Below, piece after piece: positions 41,301 to 50,019 of a stretch of DNA of 64,000 nt. The stretch is taken from the NCBI GenBank assembly GCA_046048055.1, contig JBJOGW010000016.1:45504-109503 (forward strand), in the 5' to 3' direction. The position numbers were made by a program, and so were the translations under genes. The notes beneath the pieces are model-generated. The model saw only the letters and a program-made list of their open reading frames with translations. It was not told the origin of the DNA and did not search any database. The stretch comes from SYAC01 sp046048055 (GTDB taxonomy: Bacteria > Planctomycetota > Phycisphaerae > Phycisphaerales > SM1A02). The stretch's first letter is position 1, and every line of letters starts with the position of its first letter.

Positions 41301-42053
41301 GCTGGACATGAGGGCTACCTGATCGTGGGCCTGTACGAGGATGGTCGCCCTGGCGAGTTGTTCATCACCATGGCCAAGGAAGGCAGCACCATCGGCGGCC
41401 TGATGGACTCCCTAGGCACCGCCATCAGCGTGGCCCTGCAGTACGGCGTGCCGGTGGAGAGCCTGGTGACCAAGTTCGCCCACCAGCGATTCGAGCCCAT
41501 GGGTATGACCACCAATGCGGACATCCCGTTCGCCAAGAGCCTGGTGGACTACATCTTCCGGTGGATGGGCATGCAGTTCATCGCCGGGTATCGAGACCAG
41601 AACGCACCGCGGCGGCCGACGTCCGTCGCCGCATCCGAGCCGGCGGAGCCGGTCTCGGCCAGGACGGATCGTGGCGTCAAGGAGACCAGTGGATGGCAGC
41701 AACGCATGGAAGGCGTCAGCACGTCCAACGGCGGCAGGATGCCGCAGGACGGCACGGACGGATCGGGTCTCGATGCGGACCCCGGAGCCGGCACGGAGAG
41801 GATCGCCGCGATCCTGTCGGACGCCGCCGCGCATCCCGCCCCGGTCGTGCCGATGACCGCAGCTTCGGCTGGGGTTGTGGAGGTCGATGTGACCACCGCC
41901 GTGGTGATCGAACGGCACGTGAGCGTGCTCGATCAGTCCAACGCGGCGCTCATGGGTGACGCGCCGGCCTGTGACTCCTGCGGCTCGATCACGGTGCGCA
42001 ACGGCACCTGCTACCGCTGCCTCAACTGCGGCAACAGCATGGGCTGCAGCTGA
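38367..42053 (+). CDS. nrdJ: Adenosylcobalamin-dependent ribonucleotide reductase, class II
   Basis: NrdJ reduces ribonucleotides to deoxyribonucleotides with a B12-derived radical and needs no oxygen. The 1228-residue product has the redox Cys pair C168 (TTGAC) and C420 (NTACNLASINL), and the active-site N407-P-C409-S-E411, where C409 carries the thiyl radical. FGSGTGTN-like and PTGTIGLLMDCDT nucleotide-binding blocks are present. After the barrel comes an acidic, Ser/Thr/Ala-rich linker (about residues 885-955), a GLMDSLGTAIS domain and a C-terminal zinc-ribbon tail CDSCGSITVRNGTC...CLNCGNSMGCS that re-reduces the active site. The ATG at 38367 gives the family N-terminus MRIQRRFTEP. Confidence 0.96.
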   Translation: MRIQRRFTEPNKDVYASVEWSTRSSRISNSDGSTVFEMNDAEVPASWSQLATDIVVSKYFRKAGVPQFQTDGTPKVDAAGKPITGPERSVRQVVHRLAGCWRHWGEKFGYFASAKDAQAFYDEIAWMLINQVAAPNSPQWFNTGLNFAYGISGPAQGHWITDHTTGACSLASDAYTHPQPHACFIQAVRDDLVGEGGIMDLWTREARLFKYGSGTGTNFSQLRGENEPLSGGGKSSGLMSFLKIGDRAAGAIKSGGTTRRAAKMVCLDVDHPDIEAFVNWKVREELKVAALVEGARHFTPEQKETAERLGLRLDFDFNGESYYTVSGQNSNNSVRLSDAFMQAVEEDGGWDLVRRTDGKVAKSLKARDLWKQINFAAWRCADPGVQYDSTINAWHTCPHGGRINASNPCSEYMFLDNTACNLASINLLKLYDPQTRTFDLDAYEHAISLWTVVLEISVLMASFPSREIAELSWKYRTLGLGYANLGALLMQAGIPYDSDQARALCGALTAILTGRSYAASALLAAEHGPFEGFAENRDDMLRVIRNHRRAAYGVSRSGDEWESLDIRPVPIDHDLFREGKVPLHNAGDVLARSLAAWDDALLFGTKFGFRNAQVTVIAPTGTIGLLMDCDTTGVEPDFALTKFKKLAGGGYFKIANQSLRPALKALGYTVAQIDAIVTHVMGSLSLDTPMPDPQGRMPAGGPTLRQYLTSKGYSGQDLVALENQLPTVFELGFAFSAWSMPEAVMHAAGVDPQAARNDMRFDGLKLLGLTRRQVAALNRQICGTQTVEGAPHLKAEHLPVFDCANKCGPTGTRFIRPNGHILMMAAAQPFISGAISKTINMPAEASVEEIGAAYRLSWELGLKANALYRDGSKLSQPLSTKTDVEREDEDTEGLEESAPVGEFEASVACSPAETVAEAEPATSTSTTSSASRLAAEVLADGSEAVQRIVERVVERVIERPMRRRLPETRGSITHKFNVAGHEGYLIVGLYEDGRPGELFITMAKEGSTIGGLMDSLGTAISVALQYGVPVESLVTKFAHQRFEPMGMTTNADIPFAKSLVDYIFRWMGMQFIAGYRDQNAPRRPTSVAASEPAEPVSARTDRGVKETSGWQQRMEGVSTSNGGRMPQDGTDGSGLDADPGAGTERIAAILSDAAAHPAPVVPMTAASAGVVEVDVTTAVVIERHVSVLDQSNAALMGDAPACDSCGSITVRNGTCYRCLNCGNSMGCS

Positions 42054-42308
42054 GTCATCCCGGATCACGCCCGGCGGACACGTCACTGCTCCGACGGCCG
42101 CCGGGCGCACGCACGCGATGGGGGACAGTCCCTGCAGGGACCAAGGTCGGCGAGTGGATGGACCCTCCTTGCACTGGTCGGACGAGCACGGAGACCGCTT
42201 GTCCCGACCCTTCGACCGCGGCCAACACCGGAGGCCGCATGGTCCGGAACGGAAGCCGGACCAGTCGAGGTGGCCCCCCTCGGGGCTGGACCCCCATCGC
42301 GATTCACA
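42054..42308 (+). other. Non-coding region after nrdJ with several hairpins
   Basis: No convincing gene lies here. Palindromes include GTCCCTGCAGGGAC (42128-42141) and GGTCCGG-N8-CCGGACC (42241-42262). ORFs that cross the region in other frames have no family features. It may be a structured 3' UTR or a small RNA ending at the terminator at 42309. Confidence 0.3.
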
Positions 42309-42341
42309 CAAACACCCCCGCCCACAAGGCGGGGGTGTTTG
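42309..42341. terminator. Strong intrinsic terminator after nrdJ
   Basis: The 14-bp perfect stem CAAACACCCCCGCC / GGCGGGGGTGTTTG with a five-base loop has its T-tract within the descending arm. It closes the dcd-nrdJ transcript just before the next promoter. Confidence 0.8.
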
Positions 42342-42379
42342 CATGAAGTGACCTTGGGGCCGATACACTCCTCGTGCTC

Positions 42380-43081
42380 ATGCCGATCGTCACGTCGATC
42401 CAGCCCTTCACCATGTGGCGCAATCTTGGATTCGCGGGCCTATGCCTGGTCTTCGCACTCTGGGGCTGGTACGACTACAGCGTCAAGATTCCCACGCTGG
42501 AGCGAGATTCCGGGGCCTACGAGGACGCCAAGAAGGTGGTGGCCGACCTGACCACGGTGGCCGAATCCCGGCCGCTGTCCTCCGAGGAGGTGGCCCAGGT
42601 GGAGCAGGCCACGGTGGTGCTGGATGACATCAAGGAGCGATACGGCAGCGCCGTGCCTGCCAAGCCCGCCGCCTATGACCGACCGGTCCAGCTCTGGCTC
42701 TACATCGTGGGATGCGGCGTGCTCGGCGTGCCCATGTTCGTCTGGCCGGTGATTCGAACCCTTCGCAGGCCCTACCGCATGGACGACGACGGGACGTTGC
42801 ACACGCCCCACGGCACCTTCCCACCCGAGCAGATCGTGGACATCGACATGAGCCGATGGTGCAGCACCACCGGTGATCGCCGCAGCACCTGGACTGCCAA
42901 GGCGGTCCTGTCGGATGGTCGAAAGGTGCTGCTGGATGACCATGACCACAGGAACATGCACCTGATCATCGGGCGGCTGGCCCACAGGTTTCATCCCGAG
43001 ACCTGGACCCCCGAGGCCAAGCGGATCGATGCCGGGGCCACGCCCGCTCCCGTCGCCGCCGACACGCCGCCGGCCGTGTAA
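42380..43081 (+). CDS. Membrane protein, function unknown
   Basis: A 233-residue membrane protein with no family I recognise. One TM helix lies near residues 13-32 (LGFAGLCLVFALWGWYDY) and another near 100-122 (LYIVGCGVLGVPMFVWPVI). A helical, acidic segment (EDAKKVVADL...VEQATVVLDDI) lies between them. The C-terminal half reads like a pleckstrin-type beta domain: a strand-rich stretch with LHTPHGTFPPEQIVDIDMSRW and WTAKAVLSDGRKVLLDD. Cytoplasmic placement of that part is inferred. A TACACT box is ten bases before this ATG; the in-frame GTG at 42374 would be too close to it. The B12-GTPase gene follows after 23 bases. Confidence 0.7.
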   Translation: MPIVTSIQPFTMWRNLGFAGLCLVFALWGWYDYSVKIPTLERDSGAYEDAKKVVADLTTVAESRPLSSEEVAQVEQATVVLDDIKERYGSAVPAKPAAYDRPVQLWLYIVGCGVLGVPMFVWPVIRTLRRPYRMDDDGTLHTPHGTFPPEQIVDIDMSRWCSTTGDRRSTWTAKAVLSDGRKVLLDDHDHRNMHLIIGRLAHRFHPETWTPEAKRIDAGATPAPVAADTPPAV

Positions 43082-43104
43082 GGTGCCGGGCCCGGAGCCG
43101 CACC

Positions 43105-44220
43105 ATGCAGGGCACCACCGAACCCACCACCCCCATCGAGAAGCGTGATCGCTGCGGCGACCTTCCGCACCGACCGCGCGTGCTGCTGGGCAAGATGGGA
43201 CTGGACGGCCACGATCGGGGGGTGAAGCTGATCGCGCGACTGATGCGCGACAGCGGCATTCACGTGATCTACAGCGGCCTGTGGCAGACCCCCAGGAGCC
43301 TGGCCATCGGCGCCCGCGATGAGGATGCCGATTGCATCGCCTGCAGCATGATGAGCAACAGCCACCTGGTGCTGGTGCCACGGCTGCTCGAGGAGTGCCG
43401 CAGGGTGGGACGCCCGGACATGGTGGTGAACGTGGGGGGCATCATCCCCCAGGAGGACGTCCAGCCGCTGCTCGATGCCGGCGTGCGGCGCGTCTACCAC
43501 ACTGGTGCCGGCCTTGAGACCATCGTGGAGAGCGTTCGGGAGGCGGTGAGGCCGCATGCGCCGCTGCAAGGCGGGGCGACTGCGGCCACCCTGGCCCGCC
43601 GAATCTCCATGGTCCATGCAAGGCCCACCGGAAAGGCGCCGGAACGACGACCCAGGCGGGTGGTGGGGATCACCGGCGCCCCGGGCGCCGGCAAGAGCAC
43701 CCTGGTGGCCAGCATGGCCGGCGAGGCGGTGCGTCGCGGGCAGCGGCTTGCCGTGATCGCGTTCGATCCCATGAGTCCCATCACCGGTGGCGCCCTGCTG
43801 GGCGACCGGCTCCGCGTGGACTTCAACGCGGTCGACGAGAACGTCTTCTACCGCTCGCTCGCCATCGTGGGCGAGGACTATGCCAGCCTGCCCGACATCC
43901 TGGGCCTGCTGGGCGAGGCGGGCTTCGACGACGTGATCGTGGAGACGGTTGGCGCAGGCCAGAACGACGTCGCCATCCGCAACCATGTGGACCGTACCGC
44001 CGTGGTGGTGGTGCCGGGCATGGGCGACAGCGTGCAGATGGACAAGGCGGGCATCCTGGAGATCGCGGACGTGTTCGTGGCCAACAAGGCCGACCACGCG
44101 GGCGAGGCCAAGCTGGTGCGTGAACTGCTGGACATCGCTGGTGGTCGGCCGATCCTCGAGACCATCGCCACGCAGGGCAAGGGTGTGGTGGAACTGCTCG
44201 ACCACCTTCTTGCCCGCTGA
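43105..44220 (+). CDS. Fused B12-binding domain and MeaB/ArgK GTPase
   Basis: A 371-residue fusion. Residues about 24-150 are a cobalamin-binding domain of the methylmalonyl-CoA mutase small-domain type: LLGKMGLDGHDRGVKL with the B12-ligand motif D34-G-H36-D-R-G, then SMMSNSH and NVGGIIP. Residues about 185-371 are a MeaB/ArgK G-protein with P-loop GAPGAGKS (191-198), AFDPMSPITGGALLGDR, the block VETVGAGQND and NKAD. MeaB-type chaperones load and repair B12 in acyl-CoA mutases. IcmF joins the same two domains to the mutase barrel; here the barrel is absent. An MmgE/PrpD gene follows, suggesting propionate or methylmalonate metabolism. Confidence 0.9.
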   Translation: MQGTTEPTTPIEKRDRCGDLPHRPRVLLGKMGLDGHDRGVKLIARLMRDSGIHVIYSGLWQTPRSLAIGARDEDADCIACSMMSNSHLVLVPRLLEECRRVGRPDMVVNVGGIIPQEDVQPLLDAGVRRVYHTGAGLETIVESVREAVRPHAPLQGGATAATLARRISMVHARPTGKAPERRPRRVVGITGAPGAGKSTLVASMAGEAVRRGQRLAVIAFDPMSPITGGALLGDRLRVDFNAVDENVFYRSLAIVGEDYASLPDILGLLGEAGFDDVIVETVGAGQNDVAIRNHVDRTAVVVVPGMGDSVQMDKAGILEIADVFVANKADHAGEAKLVRELLDIAGGRPILETIATQGKGVVELLDHLLAR

Positions 44221-44277
44221 ACACGGCGGTCCTCCACCCGTGGGCTGCTAGATTGGCTCCTCCAAACGGAGGAATCC

Positions 44278-45828
44278 ATGAGCCAGCCCCCCGCCACCCG
44301 CATCCTGCCTCGCGACTCGAACCAGGCCCTGGGCATCGGCCAGTACGCCATCGACTTCATGCGCGCCGGCGACCCGGGCGAGGCGGTGCTCGATCGCACC
44401 ACACTCTTCTTCACCGACGCCGTGCTGTGCGGCGCCAGCGCCCTGGCCCTGCGGACCAACGCGCCCACGCTGCTGCGGGACGAGGCCCTGCGTTACCCCG
44501 CACGCAAGGGCGTGACCGTGCTCGGCAGCCGCAAGGCGGTGGCTCCCGAGAAGGCCATCGCGGCCAATGGCGCTGCGGTGCGCGAATGGGACAGCAACGG
44601 CACCAACTTCGGCTACCGCCCCGAGATGGGCCACACCGCCGGCGAGTTCGGCCACAACGATTTCTACGCCGTTCCGGTGGCGGCCGCCCAGCTCGCGGGC
44701 GAGGACGGGGCCTACGCCCTTCGTGGCATGGTGTGTCTGGACGAGATCCGCGGCCGCCTGGCCGAGGTCTTCTCGCTCAAGACGTACAAGATCGACCACG
44801 TGGTGCATGGGGCGATCGCCAGTGCGGCGGTCTACGGCGCCATGCTGGGCGCCGGCGCCGACGAGATCGAGAGCGCGATCGGCATGTTCGTGGCGCACGC
44901 CATCCCTTGGCGCGCCATCCGTGCAGGCAAGCAGCTCAGCGACAGCAAGGGGGCCAGCGCCGCCATCAGCACCGAGTTCGCCATCCTGTGCATGCAGCGT
45001 TCCATGCGGGGCTTCCTGGGGCCACGGGACATCTTCCGAAACCCCGAGAGCATGTTCCGCCAGTTCGTGAAGACCGACGGCGACAGTCCCTTCGACCTGC
45101 ACCTGAGCATGGCAGGCGACGACTTCACGGTGATGGGCATGCACTTCAAGCTGGGGCTGTACGAGCACCAGAGCGCCGGCGCCTTGCAGGGCATGATCGA
45201 CCTGGTGCAGCGGCATCCGGAGATCGCCGGCAAGCCGGAGGCCATCCGTCGCATCCTGATCACCGCCTACGAACCCGCGTTCGGCATCATCGGTGATCCG
45301 GCCAAGCGCGACCCCAAGACCCGCCAGAGCGCCGATCACAGCATGGTCTACATCGTGGGCACGCTGCTGCGGAAGGCGGCGGAGCGCATGGCCAAGAAGG
45401 GCACCGAGGCCCTGGCTGGCGGCAACGACGAGGCATGGAAGACCCTCATGCTCGGGCCATACGACTACGACCCGGACGCCATCGCCAACCCGAGGACCCG
45501 GGCCCTGATGGCCAGGATGGATTTCCAGCACGGCGGCGCGGAATACGACCGCCGCTATCCCGAGGGCATTCCCACCAGCCTCAAGGTGGAGATGGAGGGC
45601 GGCGCGACCTTCGACAGTGGCATGGTCATGTTCCCCGCGGGCCATGCGCGCAACACGACCGCCGACCTGCGCGGCATCCTGGACGCCAAGTTCTCGATGC
45701 TGGGCAAGCTGGCCATGGACAAGCCCAAGCCGGTGATCCGCAGCCTGATGGGGGTGGGCGGCATGAGCCGCCGGAAGTTGGCCGCCATCCACGACTTCAG
45801 GATCAAGGATCGCGGCGCGTTCGAATGA
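44278..45828 (+). CDS. MmgE/PrpD family protein (2-methylcitrate dehydratase-like)
   Basis: A 516-residue MmgE/PrpD-family protein; PrpD dehydrates 2-methylcitrate in propionate breakdown. Family blocks include AIDFMRAG near the N-terminus, AANGAAVREWDSNGTNFG, GHNDFYAVPVAAAQLAG, KTYKIDHVVHGAIASAA and WRAIRAGKQLSDSKGA. No iron-sulfur site is expected in this family. GGAGGA precedes the ATG but can pair with TCCTCC at 44258-44263, so initiation may be partly masked. TAGATT (44249-44254) is a likely -10. It follows the B12-GTPase gene by 57 bases and converges on fbp. Other members degrade iminodisuccinate or cis-aconitate, so the substrate is not certain. Confidence 0.85.
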   Translation: MSQPPATRILPRDSNQALGIGQYAIDFMRAGDPGEAVLDRTTLFFTDAVLCGASALALRTNAPTLLRDEALRYPARKGVTVLGSRKAVAPEKAIAANGAAVREWDSNGTNFGYRPEMGHTAGEFGHNDFYAVPVAAAQLAGEDGAYALRGMVCLDEIRGRLAEVFSLKTYKIDHVVHGAIASAAVYGAMLGAGADEIESAIGMFVAHAIPWRAIRAGKQLSDSKGASAAISTEFAILCMQRSMRGFLGPRDIFRNPESMFRQFVKTDGDSPFDLHLSMAGDDFTVMGMHFKLGLYEHQSAGALQGMIDLVQRHPEIAGKPEAIRRILITAYEPAFGIIGDPAKRDPKTRQSADHSMVYIVGTLLRKAAERMAKKGTEALAGGNDEAWKTLMLGPYDYDPDAIANPRTRALMARMDFQHGGAEYDRRYPEGIPTSLKVEMEGGATFDSGMVMFPAGHARNTTADLRGILDAKFSMLGKLAMDKPKPVIRSLMGVGGMSRRKLAAIHDFRIKDRGAFE

Positions 45829-45837
45829 GCCGGCGCA

Positions 45838-46881
45838 TCAGTCGCGCAGGTGGCGCATGACGTGGGCCACCTCGTCGCCGCTGCCCATGACCAGCGGCGT
45901 GCGGGCATGCAACTCGCGTGGCTCCACGTCCAGCGTGCGGCCGTGGCCGTCGGTGCTGGTCCCACCCGCCTGCTCCACCAGAAGGCTCATCGGATTCGCC
46001 TCGTACAGCAGGCGCAGCTTGCCGCCCGGGTGCTTCCGGGTGGGCGGATACAGGAATACGCCCCCGTTCACCAGCGTGCGGTGGATGTCCGCCACCATGC
46101 TCCCGATGTAGCGGCTGCTGTAGCCCTGCTCGTGGGCCCACTTCAGGTAGCGCTGGTAGCCCTCGGGAAAGCCCTCGACGTAGGCCTCGTTGACCGAGTA
46201 GACCTTGTTGGACCTGGGCATCCGCAGGTCACGCTGCACCAGCAGGAAGCTGCCCACGCTCATGTCCAGCTCGAACATGTGCACGCCATGTCCGGTGGTG
46301 ATCACGAACACCGTGCTGCTGCCGTAGAGCACGTAGCCCGCTGCCACCTGCTGCCGACCCGGCTGGCACACGGTGCGGACCGCGTCGGGCGTGTTCGGGT
46401 CGTTGCGCAGGATGGTGAAGATGGTGCCCACGCCCACCGCCGTGTCCAGGTTGCTGCTGCCGTCGAGCGGGTCGAAGAGCACGCAGTACTTGCCGCCGTC
46501 ACGGCCCGATCGCAGGATGGTCGGCTGCTCGTCCTCCTCGCTGCCGAGCACCGCGATCGAGCTGCGGCTGCCCAGCACGCGCATGATCACCTCGTTGGCG
46601 ATCACGTCCATGCGGATCTGCTCCTCGCCCTGCGGGTTGAGCTCGCCCTCCTTGCCCACGCCTCCCTGCAGGCGCACGTGCCGCACCTTGAACGCGATCA
46701 TCTTGGCGGCCAGCGAGATGGCGCTCACGATCCACGTGAACTCGCCGCTGGCCTGCGGAAAGCGTGACTCCTCCTCCAGGATGAATGTCTGCAGGCTGGT
46801 CAGGTTGTCGGTGACCACGTCGCCGCGGGGTCGGTGGGATGCGTTGGGTTCGCGGCCGGATGGAGCGTTCGACGGGCTCAT
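45838..46881 (-). CDS. fbp: Fructose-1,6-bisphosphatase, class I
   Basis: FBPase hydrolyses fructose 1,6-bisphosphate to fructose 6-phosphate in gluconeogenesis. The 347-residue product has the metal-binding signature LFDPLDGSSNLDTAVGVGTIF, GSEEDEQP (acidic metal ligands), and the C-terminal KLRLLYEANPMSLLVEQAGG with the substrate and metal contacts. YIGSMVADIHRTLVNGGVFLYPP is also standard. The start at 46881 has an Arg/Ser-rich 20-residue N-tail. Its TAGCCT box overlaps the TACCAT box of the divergent thiolase gene, so the two promoters may compete. It converges with the MmgE/PrpD gene. Confidence 0.96.
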   Translation of the reverse strand: MSPSNAPSGREPNASHRPRGDVVTDNLTSLQTFILEEESRFPQASGEFTWIVSAISLAAKMIAFKVRHVRLQGGVGKEGELNPQGEEQIRMDVIANEVIMRVLGSRSSIAVLGSEEDEQPTILRSGRDGGKYCVLFDPLDGSSNLDTAVGVGTIFTILRNDPNTPDAVRTVCQPGRQQVAAGYVLYGSSTVFVITTGHGVHMFELDMSVGSFLLVQRDLRMPRSNKVYSVNEAYVEGFPEGYQRYLKWAHEQGYSSRYIGSMVADIHRTLVNGGVFLYPPTRKHPGGKLRLLYEANPMSLLVEQAGGTSTDGHGRTLDVEPRELHARTPLVMGSGDEVAHVMRHLRD

Positions 46882-46935
46882 GCGCGTGCGTGCGAGGCTA
46901 CCATCCGAACTCCCGTCTTCCTGAAGGAGCAACCC

Positions 46936-48111
46936 ATGTCGCAGCCCGTCATCGTCGCCGCCCGCCGCACCGCCGTGGGAAAGTTCGGAGGCTCGCTCGC
47001 CAAGGTGCCCGCACCGCAGCTGGGCGCGTTCGTGATCGAGGCCTTGCTGGTCGATGCCCCCGCTGCCAAGGCCGCCATCGAGGAGTGCATCATGGGCAAC
47101 GTGCTGCAGGCGGGTGTGGGCCAGAACCCCGCTCGCCAGGCCGGCCTGCTGGCGGGGCTTCCGGACACGCTCAGCGCCGTCACCGTGAACAAGGTGTGCG
47201 GTTCGGGCCTGCAGGCGGTCATGCAGGCGTGCACCGCCATCCGGGCGGGCGAACTGCACGCAGCCGTGGCCGGCGGCATGGAGAACATGGACCTGGCCCC
47301 GCACTACATGCACCTGCGCGGCGGCGTGCGCTACGGGGATGCCACGATGCAGGACCACATGGCGCACGACGGCCTGAGTTGCGCCTTCGAGAAGTGGGCC
47401 ATGGGCTGCGCCGCCGACTACACCGCCCAGAAGGCCGGCATCAGCCGAGCGGAACAGGACCGCTTCAGCGCCCAGAGTCATCAGCGGGCCGCTCACGCCA
47501 CGAAGGAAGGCTGGTTCAAGGCCGAGATCGTGCCGCTTCCGGCCGAGAAGATCGGCCAGAAGGCGGGTTGCGAGGCCGACGAAGGCATCCGCGCCGATTC
47601 CACCGCCGACGGGCTGGCCAGGCTGAAGCCTGCCTTCGGCAAGGACGGCACCGTGACCGCGGGCAACGCCAGCCAGATCAGTGACGGTGCCGCGGCGGTG
47701 ATCGTGATGAGCGACTCGAAGGCGAAGGAACTGGGCCTGAAGCCGCTGGCGCGCGTTGTGGCCCAGGACACGGCGGGCACGGCGCCGAAGGACCTCTTCT
47801 TCGCGCCCGCTCTCTCGATCGAGCGGCTGCTGAACAAGACGGGCCAGACCGTGCAGGACATCGACCTGTTCGAGATCAACGAGGCCTTCGCCGCGCAGGT
47901 GCTGGCCGACATCAAGCCGCTCGGCATTCCAGAGGATCGGCTGAACGTGGGAGGTGGCGGCATCGCGCTGGGCCACCCCATCGGCGCCAGTGGCGCCCGC
48001 GTGCTGGTCACGCTGCTGCACCAGCTCCGGCGCACGGGCGGCCGGCGCGGCGTCTGCTCGCTCTGTCTGGGCGGCGGCAACGCGGTGAGCATGCTGGTGG
48101 AGATGGCCTGA
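46936..48111 (+). CDS. atoB: Acetyl-CoA C-acetyltransferase (thiolase)
   Basis: A 391-residue thiolase that condenses or cleaves acetoacetyl-CoA. The active site is complete: nucleophile Cys in VNKVCGSGLQAVMQA (about residue 88), NEAFAAQ, GGGIALGHPIGASGAR (His) and CSLCLGGGNAVSMLVE (second Cys). The length and sequence fit biosynthetic acetyl-CoA acetyltransferases (AtoB/PhaA). A role in polyhydroxybutyrate, ketogenesis or fatty-acid degradation cannot be separated from sequence. AAGGAG sits eight bases before the ATG. A TACCAT box (46898-46903) lies divergent to the fbp promoter. Confidence 0.93.
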   Translation: MSQPVIVAARRTAVGKFGGSLAKVPAPQLGAFVIEALLVDAPAAKAAIEECIMGNVLQAGVGQNPARQAGLLAGLPDTLSAVTVNKVCGSGLQAVMQACTAIRAGELHAAVAGGMENMDLAPHYMHLRGGVRYGDATMQDHMAHDGLSCAFEKWAMGCAADYTAQKAGISRAEQDRFSAQSHQRAAHATKEGWFKAEIVPLPAEKIGQKAGCEADEGIRADSTADGLARLKPAFGKDGTVTAGNASQISDGAAAVIVMSDSKAKELGLKPLARVVAQDTAGTAPKDLFFAPALSIERLLNKTGQTVQDIDLFEINEAFAAQVLADIKPLGIPEDRLNVGGGGIALGHPIGASGARVLVTLLHQLRRTGGRRGVCSLCLGGGNAVSMLVEMA

Positions 48112-48125
48112 AGGTCAAGGTGCAA

Positions 48126-48153
48126 AGGGCCCGCGGATCGCTCCGCGGGCCCT
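48126..48153. terminator. Bidirectional terminator between the thiolase gene and ahcY
   Basis: AGGGCCCGCGGA-TCGC-TCCGCGGGCCCT is a perfect 12-bp stem with a four-base loop, followed on the plus strand by GTTCGTTT. It sits between convergent genes. Confidence 0.8.
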
Positions 48154-48195
48154 GTTCGTTTCGCGCCTTCCCACCGGCCTTCGCCGGCCCCCGCA

Positions 48196-49710
<1,515 letters not shown>

Positions 49711-49766
49711 AGTGCTCTCCAGGGAATTCGGATTGGGGATGGCGCGAAGGGCCGACGGAGCCTTTC

Positions 49767-49821
49767 ATCCGTCCATCCGGATTGACGGATAGAGACTACG
49801 CCCCCGTCCGTCCTCGGGCAA
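49767..49821 (-). promoter_or_regulatory. ahcY promoter with a 24-bp palindrome at the transcription start
   Basis: On the minus strand TTGCCC (49816-49821) and TAGTCT (49793-49798) are exactly 17 bases apart. A start near 49786 falls inside a near-perfect palindrome at 49767-49790, made of outer arms ATCCGTC and GACGGAT around an inner ATCCGGAT. This could be an operator or a 5'-UTR hairpin. No SAH or SAM riboswitch is recognisable. The rest of the 309-base gap to the PTS gene holds only short GC palindromes such as GCCGGG-N9-CCCGGC near 49861. Confidence 0.6.
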
Positions 49822-50019
49822 GGCGGATTCGTCCAAGGTCTCAAACCCTGCGGGATCACGGCCGGGACGCCGAAACCCGGCGCGGATCCGAACCTCAGCA
49901 GGCGGCGGACCTTGGGGTTCAGTAGGATCCGCTGCTCGCACCGCCTCGCCGGACCGGACCGGGATCCCGAGGGATCTCCCCCGCCCGCCCCATGGCGCCT
50001 TGCAGAAGGAACCGACTGG

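Noticed and set aside
41956..42351. 131-codon frame over the nrdJ 3' end and following gap
   Set aside because: It overlaps the zinc-ribbon coding end of nrdJ and runs through a terminator; no domain is visible.
49711..49790. SAH or SAM riboswitch ahead of ahcY
   Set aside because: The leader of about 75 nt lacks the conserved cores of these classes; only a simple palindrome is present.
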